A stretch of 50,848 nucleotides of DNA, from positions 1 through 50,848 of the forward strand of contig JAEZCT010000071.1 of assembly GCA_023433405.1 (NCBI GenBank), in the 5' to 3' direction. Positions 27,826 to 36,215 of the stretch are shown here, piece by piece. The stretch comes from Bacillota bacterium (GTDB lineage Bacteria > Bacillota > Clostridia > Oscillospirales > Ruminococcaceae). Within the stretch, counting starts at the first letter, position 1. Every line of letters starts with the position of its first letter. Under the pieces are notes generated by a model. That model worked only from the letters and a program-made list of their open reading frames with translations. It ran no database searches and was not told where the DNA came from. Both the position numbers and the translations under genes were made by a program.

Positions 27826-29459
27826 CCCTCAAGGATTTCTCATTCAGCTATCCGAACACCCCGCGCCGCGCCCTGCATGAGATTAATCTTGCGGTGGAAG
27901 AGGGTGAATTCATCCTGCTGTGCGGCCCCTCGGGTGGAGGAAAATCCACCTTGCTTGAAAATATCAAGCCCGCGCTTCGCAGAAGCGGCGAACGAAGCGG
28001 CAAGGTGCTGTTTGACGAGATTGCGGTAGAACATCTCACCCGGCTGCAAGCCGCCTGCGATATCGGCTTTGTTTTGCAGGATGTGGAGGCCCAGCTGGTC
28101 ACCGATTCAGTGCGTGCCGAGCTTTGCTTTGGTCTTGAATCGCTGGGCTTCCCGCCGGAGGTGATACGCCGTAGGGTCGCCGAAATGGCAAGCTTCTTTG
28201 GTCTTGGACAACTTTTAAGCAAAAAGGTGAACAGTCTGTCGGGCGGCGAAAAGCAAAGCGTGAACCTTGCATCTGTTCTGGCACTTTCCCCCCGCCTTTT
28301 ACTGCTGGATGAGCCTACCTCTCAGCTTGACCCCGTGGCTGCCAGCGCATTTATTTTCATGCTTGCAAGGCTTAACCGGGAGCTTGGGCTCACCGTAATC
28401 ATCGCGGAGCACCGCACCGAGGAGCTGTTTAGTCTGTGCCACCGGATAGTATATATCGAGGACGGCAAGGCGGTATTTGACGGTGCGCCGCGGGAGGCGG
28501 CCTTTTGGATGTCTGCGCGGGGGGAGGCAGGCAGAAGGCTCTTGCCCTCCGCCGCGCAGATCTTTGGGCAGGAGCTTCCCGTTCCTCTGACCGTGGGCGA
28601 GGGGCGCGCATTGCTTGCGGTCAAGACACGGGGCATACCCCTTCCGCCTGTCATGCCCCGTGTGAGGCACACAGAAAAAATGGCCGCCGCCGCTGTGCGG
28701 GATGTGCTGTTCGCCTATGACGGCACAGAGCACCTGCTTATGAACGGGCTGGATTTTACCGCCTATGAGGGCGAGCTCACGGCGGTTATGGGCGATAACG
28801 GCTCGGGGAAAACCACGCTGTTAAAGCTTCTGTGCGGGCTCGATCGTCCCCGCCGCGGGAATGTCTCCCTGTTCGGTCAGCGCCTAAAACCGGGCGGCGC
28901 AGGAGGAATTGCCGCGCTGCTGCCCCAAAATACCCGCGCGTTGTTTTCCTTAGACACCATTCGGGAGGAGCTCACAGAAACCGCGAGCTCTTTCGGCGCG
29001 TCCGATGCCGCAGGTCGTGTATCCGGGCTGATACGCGCACTAGGGCTTGAGGAAGTGCTTGACCATCACCCCTTTGATGTGAGCGAGGGGGAACGGCAGC
29101 GTGCCGCCCTTGCCAAGGTTTTGCTTGCCCGCCCCCGCCTGCTGCTGCTGGATGAGCCCACCAAGGCGCTGGACCCCGAAGCCAAGGAGCGACTGGCACT
29201 GCTGCTTGCAGACATAAAGTCAGACGGCACGACGATTATTATGGCAAGCCATGACACTGATTTTTGCGCGCGGTTTTGCGACCGTTGCGCGCTGCTGTTT
29301 GACGGGCGCGTCGCTTGTTTTGATGAACCTCGGGGCTTCTTCGGCGGTAATGTATTCTACACCACCGCCGCAAACCGAATCGCCTCGGTGTATTCGCGGC
29401 TTCCTGTCACCTGCGAGGAGGTTCGTGCGCTTTGCGGTAAACAAGGCGATGCACGTTAG
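27813..29459 (+). CDS. Fused double ATPase of ECF transporter (EcfA-EcfA')
   Basis: 548 residues with two complete ABC ATPase domains. The first has Walker A GPSGGGKS (38-45), signature LSGGE (142-146) and Walker B LLLLDEPTSQLD. The second has Walker A GDNGSGKT (327-334), a divergent signature VSEGE (423-427) and Walker B LLLLDEPTKALD. The fusion replaces separate EcfA1/EcfA2 proteins. I place the start at a TTG at 27813 because GGAGG lies seven bases upstream, overlapping the ecfT end; an ATG at 27798 is the alternative. It energises the S component encoded next. Confidence 0.9.
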   Translation: MELVTLKDFSFSYPNTPRRALHEINLAVEEGEFILLCGPSGGGKSTLLENIKPALRRSGERSGKVLFDEIAVEHLTRLQAACDIGFVLQDVEAQLVTDSVRAELCFGLESLGFPPEVIRRRVAEMASFFGLGQLLSKKVNSLSGGEKQSVNLASVLALSPRLLLLDEPTSQLDPVAASAFIFMLARLNRELGLTVIIAEHRTEELFSLCHRIVYIEDGKAVFDGAPREAAFWMSARGEAGRRLLPSAAQIFGQELPVPLTVGEGRALLAVKTRGIPLPPVMPRVRHTEKMAAAAVRDVLFAYDGTEHLLMNGLDFTAYEGELTAVMGDNGSGKTTLLKLLCGLDRPRRGNVSLFGQRLKPGGAGGIAALLPQNTRALFSLDTIREELTETASSFGASDAAGRVSGLIRALGLEEVLDHHPFDVSEGERQRAALAKVLLARPRLLLLDEPTKALDPEAKERLALLLADIKSDGTTIIMASHDTDFCARFCDRCALLFDGRVACFDEPRGFFGGNVFYTTAANRIASVYSRLPVTCEEVRALCGKQGDAR

Positions 29460-29490
29460 GCAATTTGCACCGGAAAGGTAATATCTGGTC

Positions 29491-30165
29491 ATGATCGCTC
29501 AAAAAATCCAACGGCTCGCCGCAGCCCTTTGTGCGGCGGCTTTGCTTTCGCTTATTCTTGTCGCCTACCTCACAGGCCGGGTCAGCGGACAGTTTATGAC
29601 CCTTGCCGCGGTTACGCTGCTTCTGCTATCGGGTCTTGTAAGCTTTGAGTTTTCGCGTCCGAGCGCAAAAACGCTGACGGCGGTCGCGGTGCTGTCGGCG
29701 GTGGCGGTGGCGGGTAGGGCGCTGTTTGCACCCTTGCCAAACTTTAAACCCGTGGGGGCGGTGGTAATCGTCGCCGGAGTGGCGTTTGGGCCGGGGGCGG
29801 GCTTTGCGACAGGAGCACTTAGCGCGCTGTGCTCCAATATGCTGTTTGGTCAGGGCGCGTGGACGCCGTGGCAGATGCTTGGCTTCGGGCTTGTGGGGTC
29901 GCTTGCGGGCGTACTCGCCCGGTTTGGATTGCTGCGCGGACGGCTGCAACTGTGCCTGTACGGCGGCGCGGCAGGCTACCTGTACGGCATTGTGGTGGAT
30001 GCGTTTCACCTGCTTGGCTATGTTGCGCCCACCCAAACCGCGGTTGCGGCGGCTCTTGCGGGCGGGCTTCTCTTTAACACCCTTCACGCGGCGGCTAACA
30101 TCTTTTTTTTAGCGGTCTTTGGCAGGCAGTGGGTTAGAAAGCTGGAGCGGATTCGGAACAAATGA
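29491..30165 (+). CDS. ECF transporter substrate-binding (S) component, ligand unknown
   Basis: 224 residues, six or so hydrophobic segments. The pattern FKPVGAVVIVAGVAFGPGAGF followed by FGQGAWTPWQM is typical of one S-component family; ligands in that group include vitamins such as cobalamin precursors, but I cannot assign one. No riboswitch is recognisable upstream of the operon, which would otherwise hint at the ligand. The gene starts 31 bases after the ATPase gene and ends the operon. Confidence 0.8.
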   Translation: MIAQKIQRLAAALCAAALLSLILVAYLTGRVSGQFMTLAAVTLLLLSGLVSFEFSRPSAKTLTAVAVLSAVAVAGRALFAPLPNFKPVGAVVIVAGVAFGPGAGFATGALSALCSNMLFGQGAWTPWQMLGFGLVGSLAGVLARFGLLRGRLQLCLYGGAAGYLYGIVVDAFHLLGYVAPTQTAVAAALAGGLLFNTLHAAANIFFLAVFGRQWVRKLERIRNK

Positions 30166-30259
30166 TGAAAATCCTGGTGAAGCCTCGCAGCATGAAAAAA
30201 GTGCATCGTGAAAAAACATTCAGCGGCAGTATATTGCGTGAAATTCTATTTTGCTATAA

Positions 30260-30308
30260 CAAAGAACGGCAGAGATTCTTTTATCTCTGCCGTTCTTTGT
30301 TAACTTCT
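30260..30308. terminator. Bidirectional terminator between ECF and Opp operons
   Basis: CAAAGAACGGCAGAGA (30260-30275) pairs perfectly with TCTCTGCCGTTCTTTG (30284-30299) around an eight-base loop. T runs follow on the plus side; A/T-rich flanks on the other side suit termination of the leftward Opp operon. Confidence 0.85.
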
Positions 30309-30332
30309 TTTTAATAACTATCTGCTACTTCT

Positions 30333-30611
30333 CTATCGAAACCAAACTAAGGTGCAAAAAAGGATAAAGGCGCAGAAGCCGAGAATAAACACTGAGGAGA
30401 CCAGAAATACCGCCTTGAATATTCCCCACCCCGCAGCACGCCGTTCCGCTCGGGTAAGCTGTAGCGGCGCACCACCTGGCGAAGCGGAGTCGTCCTTTCC
30501 CTTAGGAGACACATACCATGGCATTCCCTCGACATTCATGGGTGCGATAACACGTCCGTCATCGTTATCCACTATGGGAGTATGGTGTTCCTTATTATTT
30601 GTGAACAGCAT
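30333..30611 (-). CDS. Small single-span membrane protein, end of Opp operon
   Basis: 92 residues: a polar N-terminal half containing GMPWYVSPKG, then one strong hydrophobic segment at about 64-90. Function not recognised. The ATG overlaps the end of the upstream ATPase gene by 17 bases and has AAGGTG before it, so it is translated with the transporter and could be an accessory or regulatory subunit (inference). Confidence 0.65.
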   Translation of the reverse strand: MLFTNNKEHHTPIVDNDDGRVIAPMNVEGMPWYVSPKGKDDSASPGGAPLQLTRAERRAAGWGIFKAVFLVSSVFILGFCAFILFCTLVWFR

Positions 30612-31671
30612 GTTTCACCTTTGTCTTTCCGCCGTTCACGGTCTTTTCCGCCTTTTCTTGCCGCGCGGCGTCGTTATAAAGATGGCAGGCACACCAATGC
30701 CCCGGGGCTATCTCCACATTCTCCGGAGCGGCATGTGCGCAAATATCCATACAGGACTCACATCGTGTGTGAAATTTACACCCTTTTGGGGGATTTGCCG
30801 GAGATGGGATGCTTCCCTTTAAAATGATACGATTCATTTTAACATCGGGATCGGGGATGGGGATTGCCGAAAACAGTGCCTTTGTGTACGGATGCAAAGG
30901 ATTCGAATACAGCTCGCCCGTCTCCGCGTACTCAACCATCGAGCCAAGGTACATCACCCCAACCGTATCGGAAATATGCTCGACCACCGACAGATCGTGA
31001 GATATAAACAGGTATGTTAGCCCAAAGTCCTTTTGGAGCTGTTTTAGCAGGTTAATAATCTGCGCTTGAATCGATACATCCAAAGCGGATACAGGCTCGT
31101 CACATACGATAAAGTCGGGGTTTAAGGCAAGCGCGCGGGCAATGCAAATGCGCTGCCGCTGCCCGCCGGAAAACTCGTGGGGGTAACGATCCTTGTGGTA
31201 CTCCTGTAAGCCACATGCCTTCATAACACGGGAGATGTAATCGTCAAATTCCTCTTTGGGAACGATATTATGCTCACGCACCGCTTCGCCGACAATCTCC
31301 CCCACAGGAACGCGGGGAGAAAGGCTGGAATAGGGGTCCTGAAACACAATCTGAATCCTCGGGCGGATTTGGCGGAGTTTTTCCTGCGAGAGCGAAAAAA
31401 TCTCCTGGCCGTCAAACCAGACCTGACCGGACGTTTTATCCATCAGCCTTAAAAGGGTTCTGCCTGTTGTGGATTTTCCGCAGCCGGACTCCCCTACCAG
31501 CCCCATGGTTTGCCCGCGCTTAATTTGAAAGGACACATCATCCACCGCGCGGACATTACCGATGACACGTCGGAGAAAGCTTGACTTAATCGGGAAATAT
31601 TTGACGAGGTTTTTTACCTCGAGCAGGTAGTCAGTTTTCTGCCCCGCTTCCTGCACTGTGGAACTTGCCAT
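30595..31671 (-). CDS. oppF: Oligopeptide ABC transporter ATPase, OppF/DppF type
   Basis: 358 residues. Walker A GESGCGKST, signature LSGGQ-equivalent (SGGQRQR), Walker B IVCDEPVSALD and the C-terminal oligo/dipeptide region with cysteines CKFHTRCESC that can hold an iron-sulfur cluster. It pairs with OppD to drive peptide uptake. Its start lies two bases after the OppD stop on the minus strand, within a five-gene transporter series. Confidence 0.93.
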   Translation of the reverse strand: MASSTVQEAGQKTDYLLEVKNLVKYFPIKSSFLRRVIGNVRAVDDVSFQIKRGQTMGLVGESGCGKSTTGRTLLRLMDKTSGQVWFDGQEIFSLSQEKLRQIRPRIQIVFQDPYSSLSPRVPVGEIVGEAVREHNIVPKEEFDDYISRVMKACGLQEYHKDRYPHEFSGGQRQRICIARALALNPDFIVCDEPVSALDVSIQAQIINLLKQLQKDFGLTYLFISHDLSVVEHISDTVGVMYLGSMVEYAETGELYSNPLHPYTKALFSAIPIPDPDVKMNRIILKGSIPSPANPPKGCKFHTRCESCMDICAHAAPENVEIAPGHWCACHLYNDAARQEKAEKTVNGGKTKVKHAVHK

Positions 31672-31672
31672 T

Positions 31673-32860
31673 TTATATATCCTCCACGTCTACCGATTTA
31701 GGGTACCCCAGAACCTGCCCGTCCGCTTCAAACCGCCAGCAGGCAACAACGTGTGTCTCAGACAGCTTGATATCGGGAGGATAACTGCCGCTGCATTTTT
31801 CCACACACTGCTCGCAGCGGTCGCGAAAATAGCAGTAATTCGGCATATTGACCGGGTTTGGAACATTTCCGGGGATATTATACAGCTCCTCAACCTTGCG
31901 CCCTACCACCGGCTTGGATTGCATAAGGCCTAATGTGTAGGGGTGACAGGGGTTCTTGAAAATATCCTCGGTGGTGCCTTTTTCAATAATTCTTCCCGCG
32001 TACATCACCACAATATAATCCGCCATATTGGCGATAACCCCAAGGTCGTGAGTGATAAGCATGATGGAGCTGTTTATTTTTTCCTTTAAGTCCTTGAGTA
32101 TTTCAAGAATCTGCGCCTGAATGGTTACGTCCAGGGCGGTTGTGGGCTCGTCGGCAACAATCAGCTGAGGCGAGCAGGCCAGCGCCATTGCTATCATGAC
32201 CCTTTGCCGCATACCCCCGGACAACTCGTGGGGATACATTTTGTAAACGCCCTCACTGTTTGCGATTCCCACCAAATCAAGCATTTCAATCGTGCGTTTA
32301 GCAACATCCGCTTTGGACATATCGGGATAATGATTGCAGATTACCTCGTCAAGCTGCGCGCCGCACCGAAACACCGGGTTTAGGCTAGTCATTGGCTCTT
32401 GAAAAATCATGGATACCCGGTTGCCTCTAATCTGCATCATCTCGTCATTGGAGGTATTGACGATGTTAAGCGCCTCGCCGTCTCCAAGGTTAAAACGGAT
32501 TTCGCCGCCCACAATCTGCCCCTGAGGGCGCTGCAGCAGCTGCATGAGCGACAGGCTGGTAACGCTTTTACCGCAGCCCGATTCCCCTACTATGCCCACT
32601 GTGGCTCGTTTTGGGATGTCAAACGAGATTCCGTCCACCGCCTTAACGGTACCCACATTGGTAAAAAACCATGTGCATACGTTATCAAATTCCACAATGT
32701 TATCGGGATTCTTCATTACGGTTTTAGAATATTGGGGGTTGCTGCTGGCCTTTTTATATTTCTTTTCAATTTTTCGGATGGTAGTGCGGTTAAACCGGGA
32801 TATTGCCTGCGATTCACGGCCGGAAATATACGAATTCTTCTTGCTGGCATTTTTAGGCAT
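31673..32860 (-). CDS. oppD: Oligopeptide ABC transporter ATPase, OppD/DppD type
   Basis: 395 residues with an extra N-terminal stretch of about 50 basic residues before the ATPase domain. Walker A GESGCGKS, signature LSGGMRQR, Walker B IVADEPTTALD, and a C-terminal cysteine motif CYFRDRCEQC. The start has AAGGAGGG 12 bases upstream; an internal ATG at residue 49 would remove the extension. About 180 bp of non-coding DNA separates it from oppC. Confidence 0.93.
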   Translation of the reverse strand: MPKNASKKNSYISGRESQAISRFNRTTIRKIEKKYKKASSNPQYSKTVMKNPDNIVEFDNVCTWFFTNVGTVKAVDGISFDIPKRATVGIVGESGCGKSVTSLSLMQLLQRPQGQIVGGEIRFNLGDGEALNIVNTSNDEMMQIRGNRVSMIFQEPMTSLNPVFRCGAQLDEVICNHYPDMSKADVAKRTIEMLDLVGIANSEGVYKMYPHELSGGMRQRVMIAMALACSPQLIVADEPTTALDVTIQAQILEILKDLKEKINSSIMLITHDLGVIANMADYIVVMYAGRIIEKGTTEDIFKNPCHPYTLGLMQSKPVVGRKVEELYNIPGNVPNPVNMPNYCYFRDRCEQCVEKCSGSYPPDIKLSETHVVACWRFEADGQVLGYPKSVDVEDI

Positions 32861-33036
32861 GTTATCGTTGTACCCTCCTTATACTATTCTTGCTGCTCTG
32901 CGCCGAAGGGTGCCGCCCGAACGGGGCAATCATCCTCTATTGGGACCGGCTGGGTGTAATCAAAAGTAAGCGAGCCATTTACTGCAGTAAACGACCCTGT
33001 TGCACCACATTGGGCGGGAGGTGTTCGCTCTTTTGA

Positions 33037-35112
33037 CTATTGCTTCATTTTGGGGTCGAAGGCGTCGCGGAGACCGTCGCCTACAAAGTTAAACGCCACT
33101 ACGGTAAGACAGATTAGCATTCCTACCGGCAGCCAAATGTAGGTGTATTTGACCATGCTCTCCGCGGAATTGGTGACCGAGTTAATCATGGTTCCCCAGG
33201 TCGCCAGAGGATGCTTGACGCCAAGGCCTAAAAATGACAGGGTGGATTCGGTGATAATAACCGAGCCAAGCCCCATGGTAGCGTTTACAATCAGCTGAGG
33301 CATAACGTTGGGTATCAGGTGCCTAAATATCCGCTTTTGCGCCTTCATGCCGGTAGCTTCCTGCGCAACCATAAACTCCTGTTCGCGCAGGGACAGAATT
33401 TGCCCGCGTACAAGCCGCGCAACACTTGCCCAGCCCAATATTCCGAGTATAATCATCAGCCAAATTAGCCGCTCGTATGGGGTCATTTTAATCACATCAA
33501 AAAACGCGCCCATAATAATTAAAATAGGCATACTCGGTATGCAATAAAAAATGTCAACCAGCCGCATTATAAGCGTATCCACCCAGCCGCCGAAGAAGCC
33601 CGCAACACCGCCAAGGATTACGCCGAGAATGGTTTCCAAAAGAACAACCACAAAGCCAACCATCAAAGAAATTCTTCCGCCATACATCATGCGCGCAAAA
33701 ATGTCCATGCCGTCACCATCCGTGCCGAAAATATGCTCGGATGTGGGCGCGCTGAAAATATCAATCAAATAGGTAATTTGCTCGCAGGTAAGAACATACT
33801 CCTTACCCTTGTTAATGATGTTGATATCGGTATCGGCGTAAGTAAAATCGCCGTTTTCATCCTTTACGAAGTCTCCGTTTTTGTCAATCTCAGGCAGGCT
33901 GTAAACAAACGATCCGGTGAGGCTGTTTGATGCCTTCATTTTCGCGATTTCTTCCTGTGCTATTTCCTTAAAGTCTAAAGAAAGCGTGTCCTGTCCCGTA
34001 TAGCGACGGACTACAAAGGTACCCACAGAGGCAATTTCGGCACCTGCGGCATCGTTGATTGTGAAGCCATCCTTATCCTGAATAATCGTATACTCCTTCC
34101 CATTCTCAGTAAACGTATCCCGGCTGTATAAGGCAAGCAAGGAATTGGCCTTGAAGGCCTCTGAAAAATCGGAGCCGATTTGAGTCGGGTTAAACACAAA
34201 CCGGGATGCCACCAGCACGACAGTTTTATCGCCGATTGCGCTGATGGTATACGCGCCGTCGGCGCCGGCACTCGCCCGATAGGCTGCCCCACTGTATTGA
34301 AAGCTTGTTCCCTCCAGGTTACGCGCCGCAACGGCGGCAAAATCCTCACCCAGCTCCTCGCCCATATATTCTATCTCGGAGGACATGCGGGAGATACGGT
34401 ATTGATTTTTGGCATAGGTTTCTATTTTAAAATCAATTTCGTTGTAGGAAAAGGTGGAGGCATTTTTATCGGCGGCGCCCGCAACCAACTCAGAAAACTC
34501 GGGTTCGGAAAGCACCTGTGCGCTGCCGGTTAATTTTTTGGTAATCTTATTGTATTCACCGATTACGGCGTTATCGTAGTACATCGCAACCGGGGTTAAA
34601 TCATCCGCAGTAACGGTGTAGACCTCATCTCCTAGCTCCTGCAGGATGTATTGGGAGCCGTCTTTGTCGGTAACCACCATTTCAGTGTTACCCTGCCCCG
34701 TCATTGTGGTGATATAGGAATTGATGCTGTTTACTACCGTGGAACTGAGCTCCCTGCTGTCACCCACCTTATATATCACTGCCTCGGTGCGTTCGGAGGC
34801 GCTTGCATAGTTGATGTTGAGGTAATCGTACTTGTAAAAAATTTGGGTTTGCGAAAAGGGGTATGCGAAAGGCCCCAGAAAAGAAAAAACAAACATGGTA
34901 ATAAGGATAGCCAAGCCGATAATGGCAAGCTTGTTTTTAAAAAAGCGCTTGAAGATAATACGCCCTGGGGAGAGAACCTTGACACGCTGTGTATCATCCA
35001 AGGCTACCATCCCGGACTGTGAGTTATCGGAGTTTAACTGTTCTTTTTGCTGGTCGCGTCGTTTTAATTCCTCGTTTAGGGAATTCATTTCTATATTCTT
35101 TTGCATTTTCAT
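33037..35112 (-). CDS. oppC: OppC-type peptide permease with large extracellular insertion
   Basis: 691 residues, more than twice the usual OppC length (about 300). The N-terminal helix at about 60-80 is followed by roughly 370 residues (about 85-455) with no hydrophobic span. The canonical OppC body then begins at IFGTDGDGMDIFARMMYGGR and carries the remaining helices and the EAA loop (EQEFMVAQEATGMKAQKRIF). The insertion should face outside and contains recurring beta-like segments around G-x-EY-x-I and DGSQY-type turns. It may bind peptides or the binding protein; unproven. Downstream of oppB by 12 bases. Confidence 0.88.
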   Translation of the reverse strand: MKMQKNIEMNSLNEELKRRDQQKEQLNSDNSQSGMVALDDTQRVKVLSPGRIIFKRFFKNKLAIIGLAILITMFVFSFLGPFAYPFSQTQIFYKYDYLNINYASASERTEAVIYKVGDSRELSSTVVNSINSYITTMTGQGNTEMVVTDKDGSQYILQELGDEVYTVTADDLTPVAMYYDNAVIGEYNKITKKLTGSAQVLSEPEFSELVAGAADKNASTFSYNEIDFKIETYAKNQYRISRMSSEIEYMGEELGEDFAAVAARNLEGTSFQYSGAAYRASAGADGAYTISAIGDKTVVLVASRFVFNPTQIGSDFSEAFKANSLLALYSRDTFTENGKEYTIIQDKDGFTINDAAGAEIASVGTFVVRRYTGQDTLSLDFKEIAQEEIAKMKASNSLTGSFVYSLPEIDKNGDFVKDENGDFTYADTDINIINKGKEYVLTCEQITYLIDIFSAPTSEHIFGTDGDGMDIFARMMYGGRISLMVGFVVVLLETILGVILGGVAGFFGGWVDTLIMRLVDIFYCIPSMPILIIMGAFFDVIKMTPYERLIWLMIILGILGWASVARLVRGQILSLREQEFMVAQEATGMKAQKRIFRHLIPNVMPQLIVNATMGLGSVIITESTLSFLGLGVKHPLATWGTMINSVTNSAESMVKYTYIWLPVGMLICLTVVAFNFVGDGLRDAFDPKMKQ

Positions 35113-35124
35113 TTACCCTTTCAC

Positions 35125-36126
35125 TCAATGTACTCGAATGCGCGGGTCAACGACTGCATAAAGCACATCCGCAATCAGGTTCCCCAGCAGCGTTACGATT
35201 GAACCGAACATCAAAAAAAACATGGTGAAGGGAATATCTCCGGAAATCATGGAGTAATACGAGGTGTAGCCGATGCCGCGGAAGGAAAACAGCGTTTCGG
35301 TAATTAACGCGCCGGCAAACAGGTTTGGCAGCGAGGTGCCCAGTATTGTCACAAGAGGAATCAATGTATTTCTAAAAGCATGGTGATTTATGACGCGCCG
35401 CTCCGGCAAGCCCTTTGCCCTTGCGGTTCTGATATAGTCGGAACTTAAAACTTCCAGCATATTTGTTCGGGTATATCGCATCAGTGAACCAATGTTTACA
35501 ATTGTCAAAGTAAGAACCGGCAACACATAGTGTTTGCATTGGTCAATAAACTTTCCCCAATCGCTGAGCATAACAAAATCTCTGCTCTGCATTCCGCCAA
35601 TATTAAACCAGTTGAGGTTTACGGCGAAAATAAGTTTTAAAATTGTTGCGGTAAAAAAGGTGGGAAGAGAAATACCGATCAGGGCAATTACCGTAATCGA
35701 ATAATCCACCATACTGTACTGTTTTCTTGCGGCAATTACACCGGCCGGAATTGCGATAAGCAGTTCTAAAATAAACGCGGACGTAGAAAGAGAGAAGCTC
35801 TGCCAAATGGTCTTGTTAAACTGTTCGGTAACAGGTGCCGTCCAGTTCCAGCTGTCTCCAAAATCCCCGCGGACGGCTGTGGATATCCATTGAAAATACC
35901 CTCCCACCAAGCCTTTATCAAAGCCGTATTGAATGTTTAAATCTCTTATCCATTCCGTGGCACTTTTAAGGCTCCCCGGCTTAGAGGCAAGCTCCCGCGC
36001 AGTTGTCTCAATGTAACTTGTGGGCAGCGAATACATTAGTGCATAAACAATAAACATAACAAAAAATAATATTAACAGGCTTAGCAGCAGCCGTTTAAGA
36101 ATAAATTCTCCCAAAATTAACACCAC
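35125..36126 (-). CDS. oppB: OppB-type peptide permease
   Basis: 333 residues, six membrane helices, with the N-terminal FILKRLLLSLLILFFVMF helix, an extracellular segment and the EAA-type loop (DYIRTARAKGLPERRVI). Start assigned to a GTG with a weak AGGATAGGG upstream; a nearby TTG is an alternative. Sits between the binding-protein gene and oppC. Confidence 0.9.
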   Translation of the reverse strand: MVLILGEFILKRLLLSLLILFFVMFIVYALMYSLPTSYIETTARELASKPGSLKSATEWIRDLNIQYGFDKGLVGGYFQWISTAVRGDFGDSWNWTAPVTEQFNKTIWQSFSLSTSAFILELLIAIPAGVIAARKQYSMVDYSITVIALIGISLPTFFTATILKLIFAVNLNWFNIGGMQSRDFVMLSDWGKFIDQCKHYVLPVLTLTIVNIGSLMRYTRTNMLEVLSSDYIRTARAKGLPERRVINHHAFRNTLIPLVTILGTSLPNLFAGALITETLFSFRGIGYTSYYSMISGDIPFTMFFLMFGSIVTLLGNLIADVLYAVVDPRIRVH

Positions 36127-36143
36127 CCTATCCTATAATAATG

Positions 36144-36201
36144 ATAGACCCCTTCTAGGCCGCAGGGGAAAAATCCCCGCGGCCTGACAGAAAGGGTCTA
36201 T
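36144..36201 (-). promoter_or_regulatory. Strong intercistronic hairpin between binding-protein gene and oppB
   Basis: ATAGACCCTTTCT and AGAAGGGGTCTAT arms enclose a second GC-rich stem (AGGCCGCGGGG/CCCCTGCGGCCT). No T run follows on the minus strand, so it is more likely to protect the upstream message or partly attenuate than to terminate fully. Confidence 0.65.
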
Positions 36202-36215
36202 ATTTTGAAATAAAG

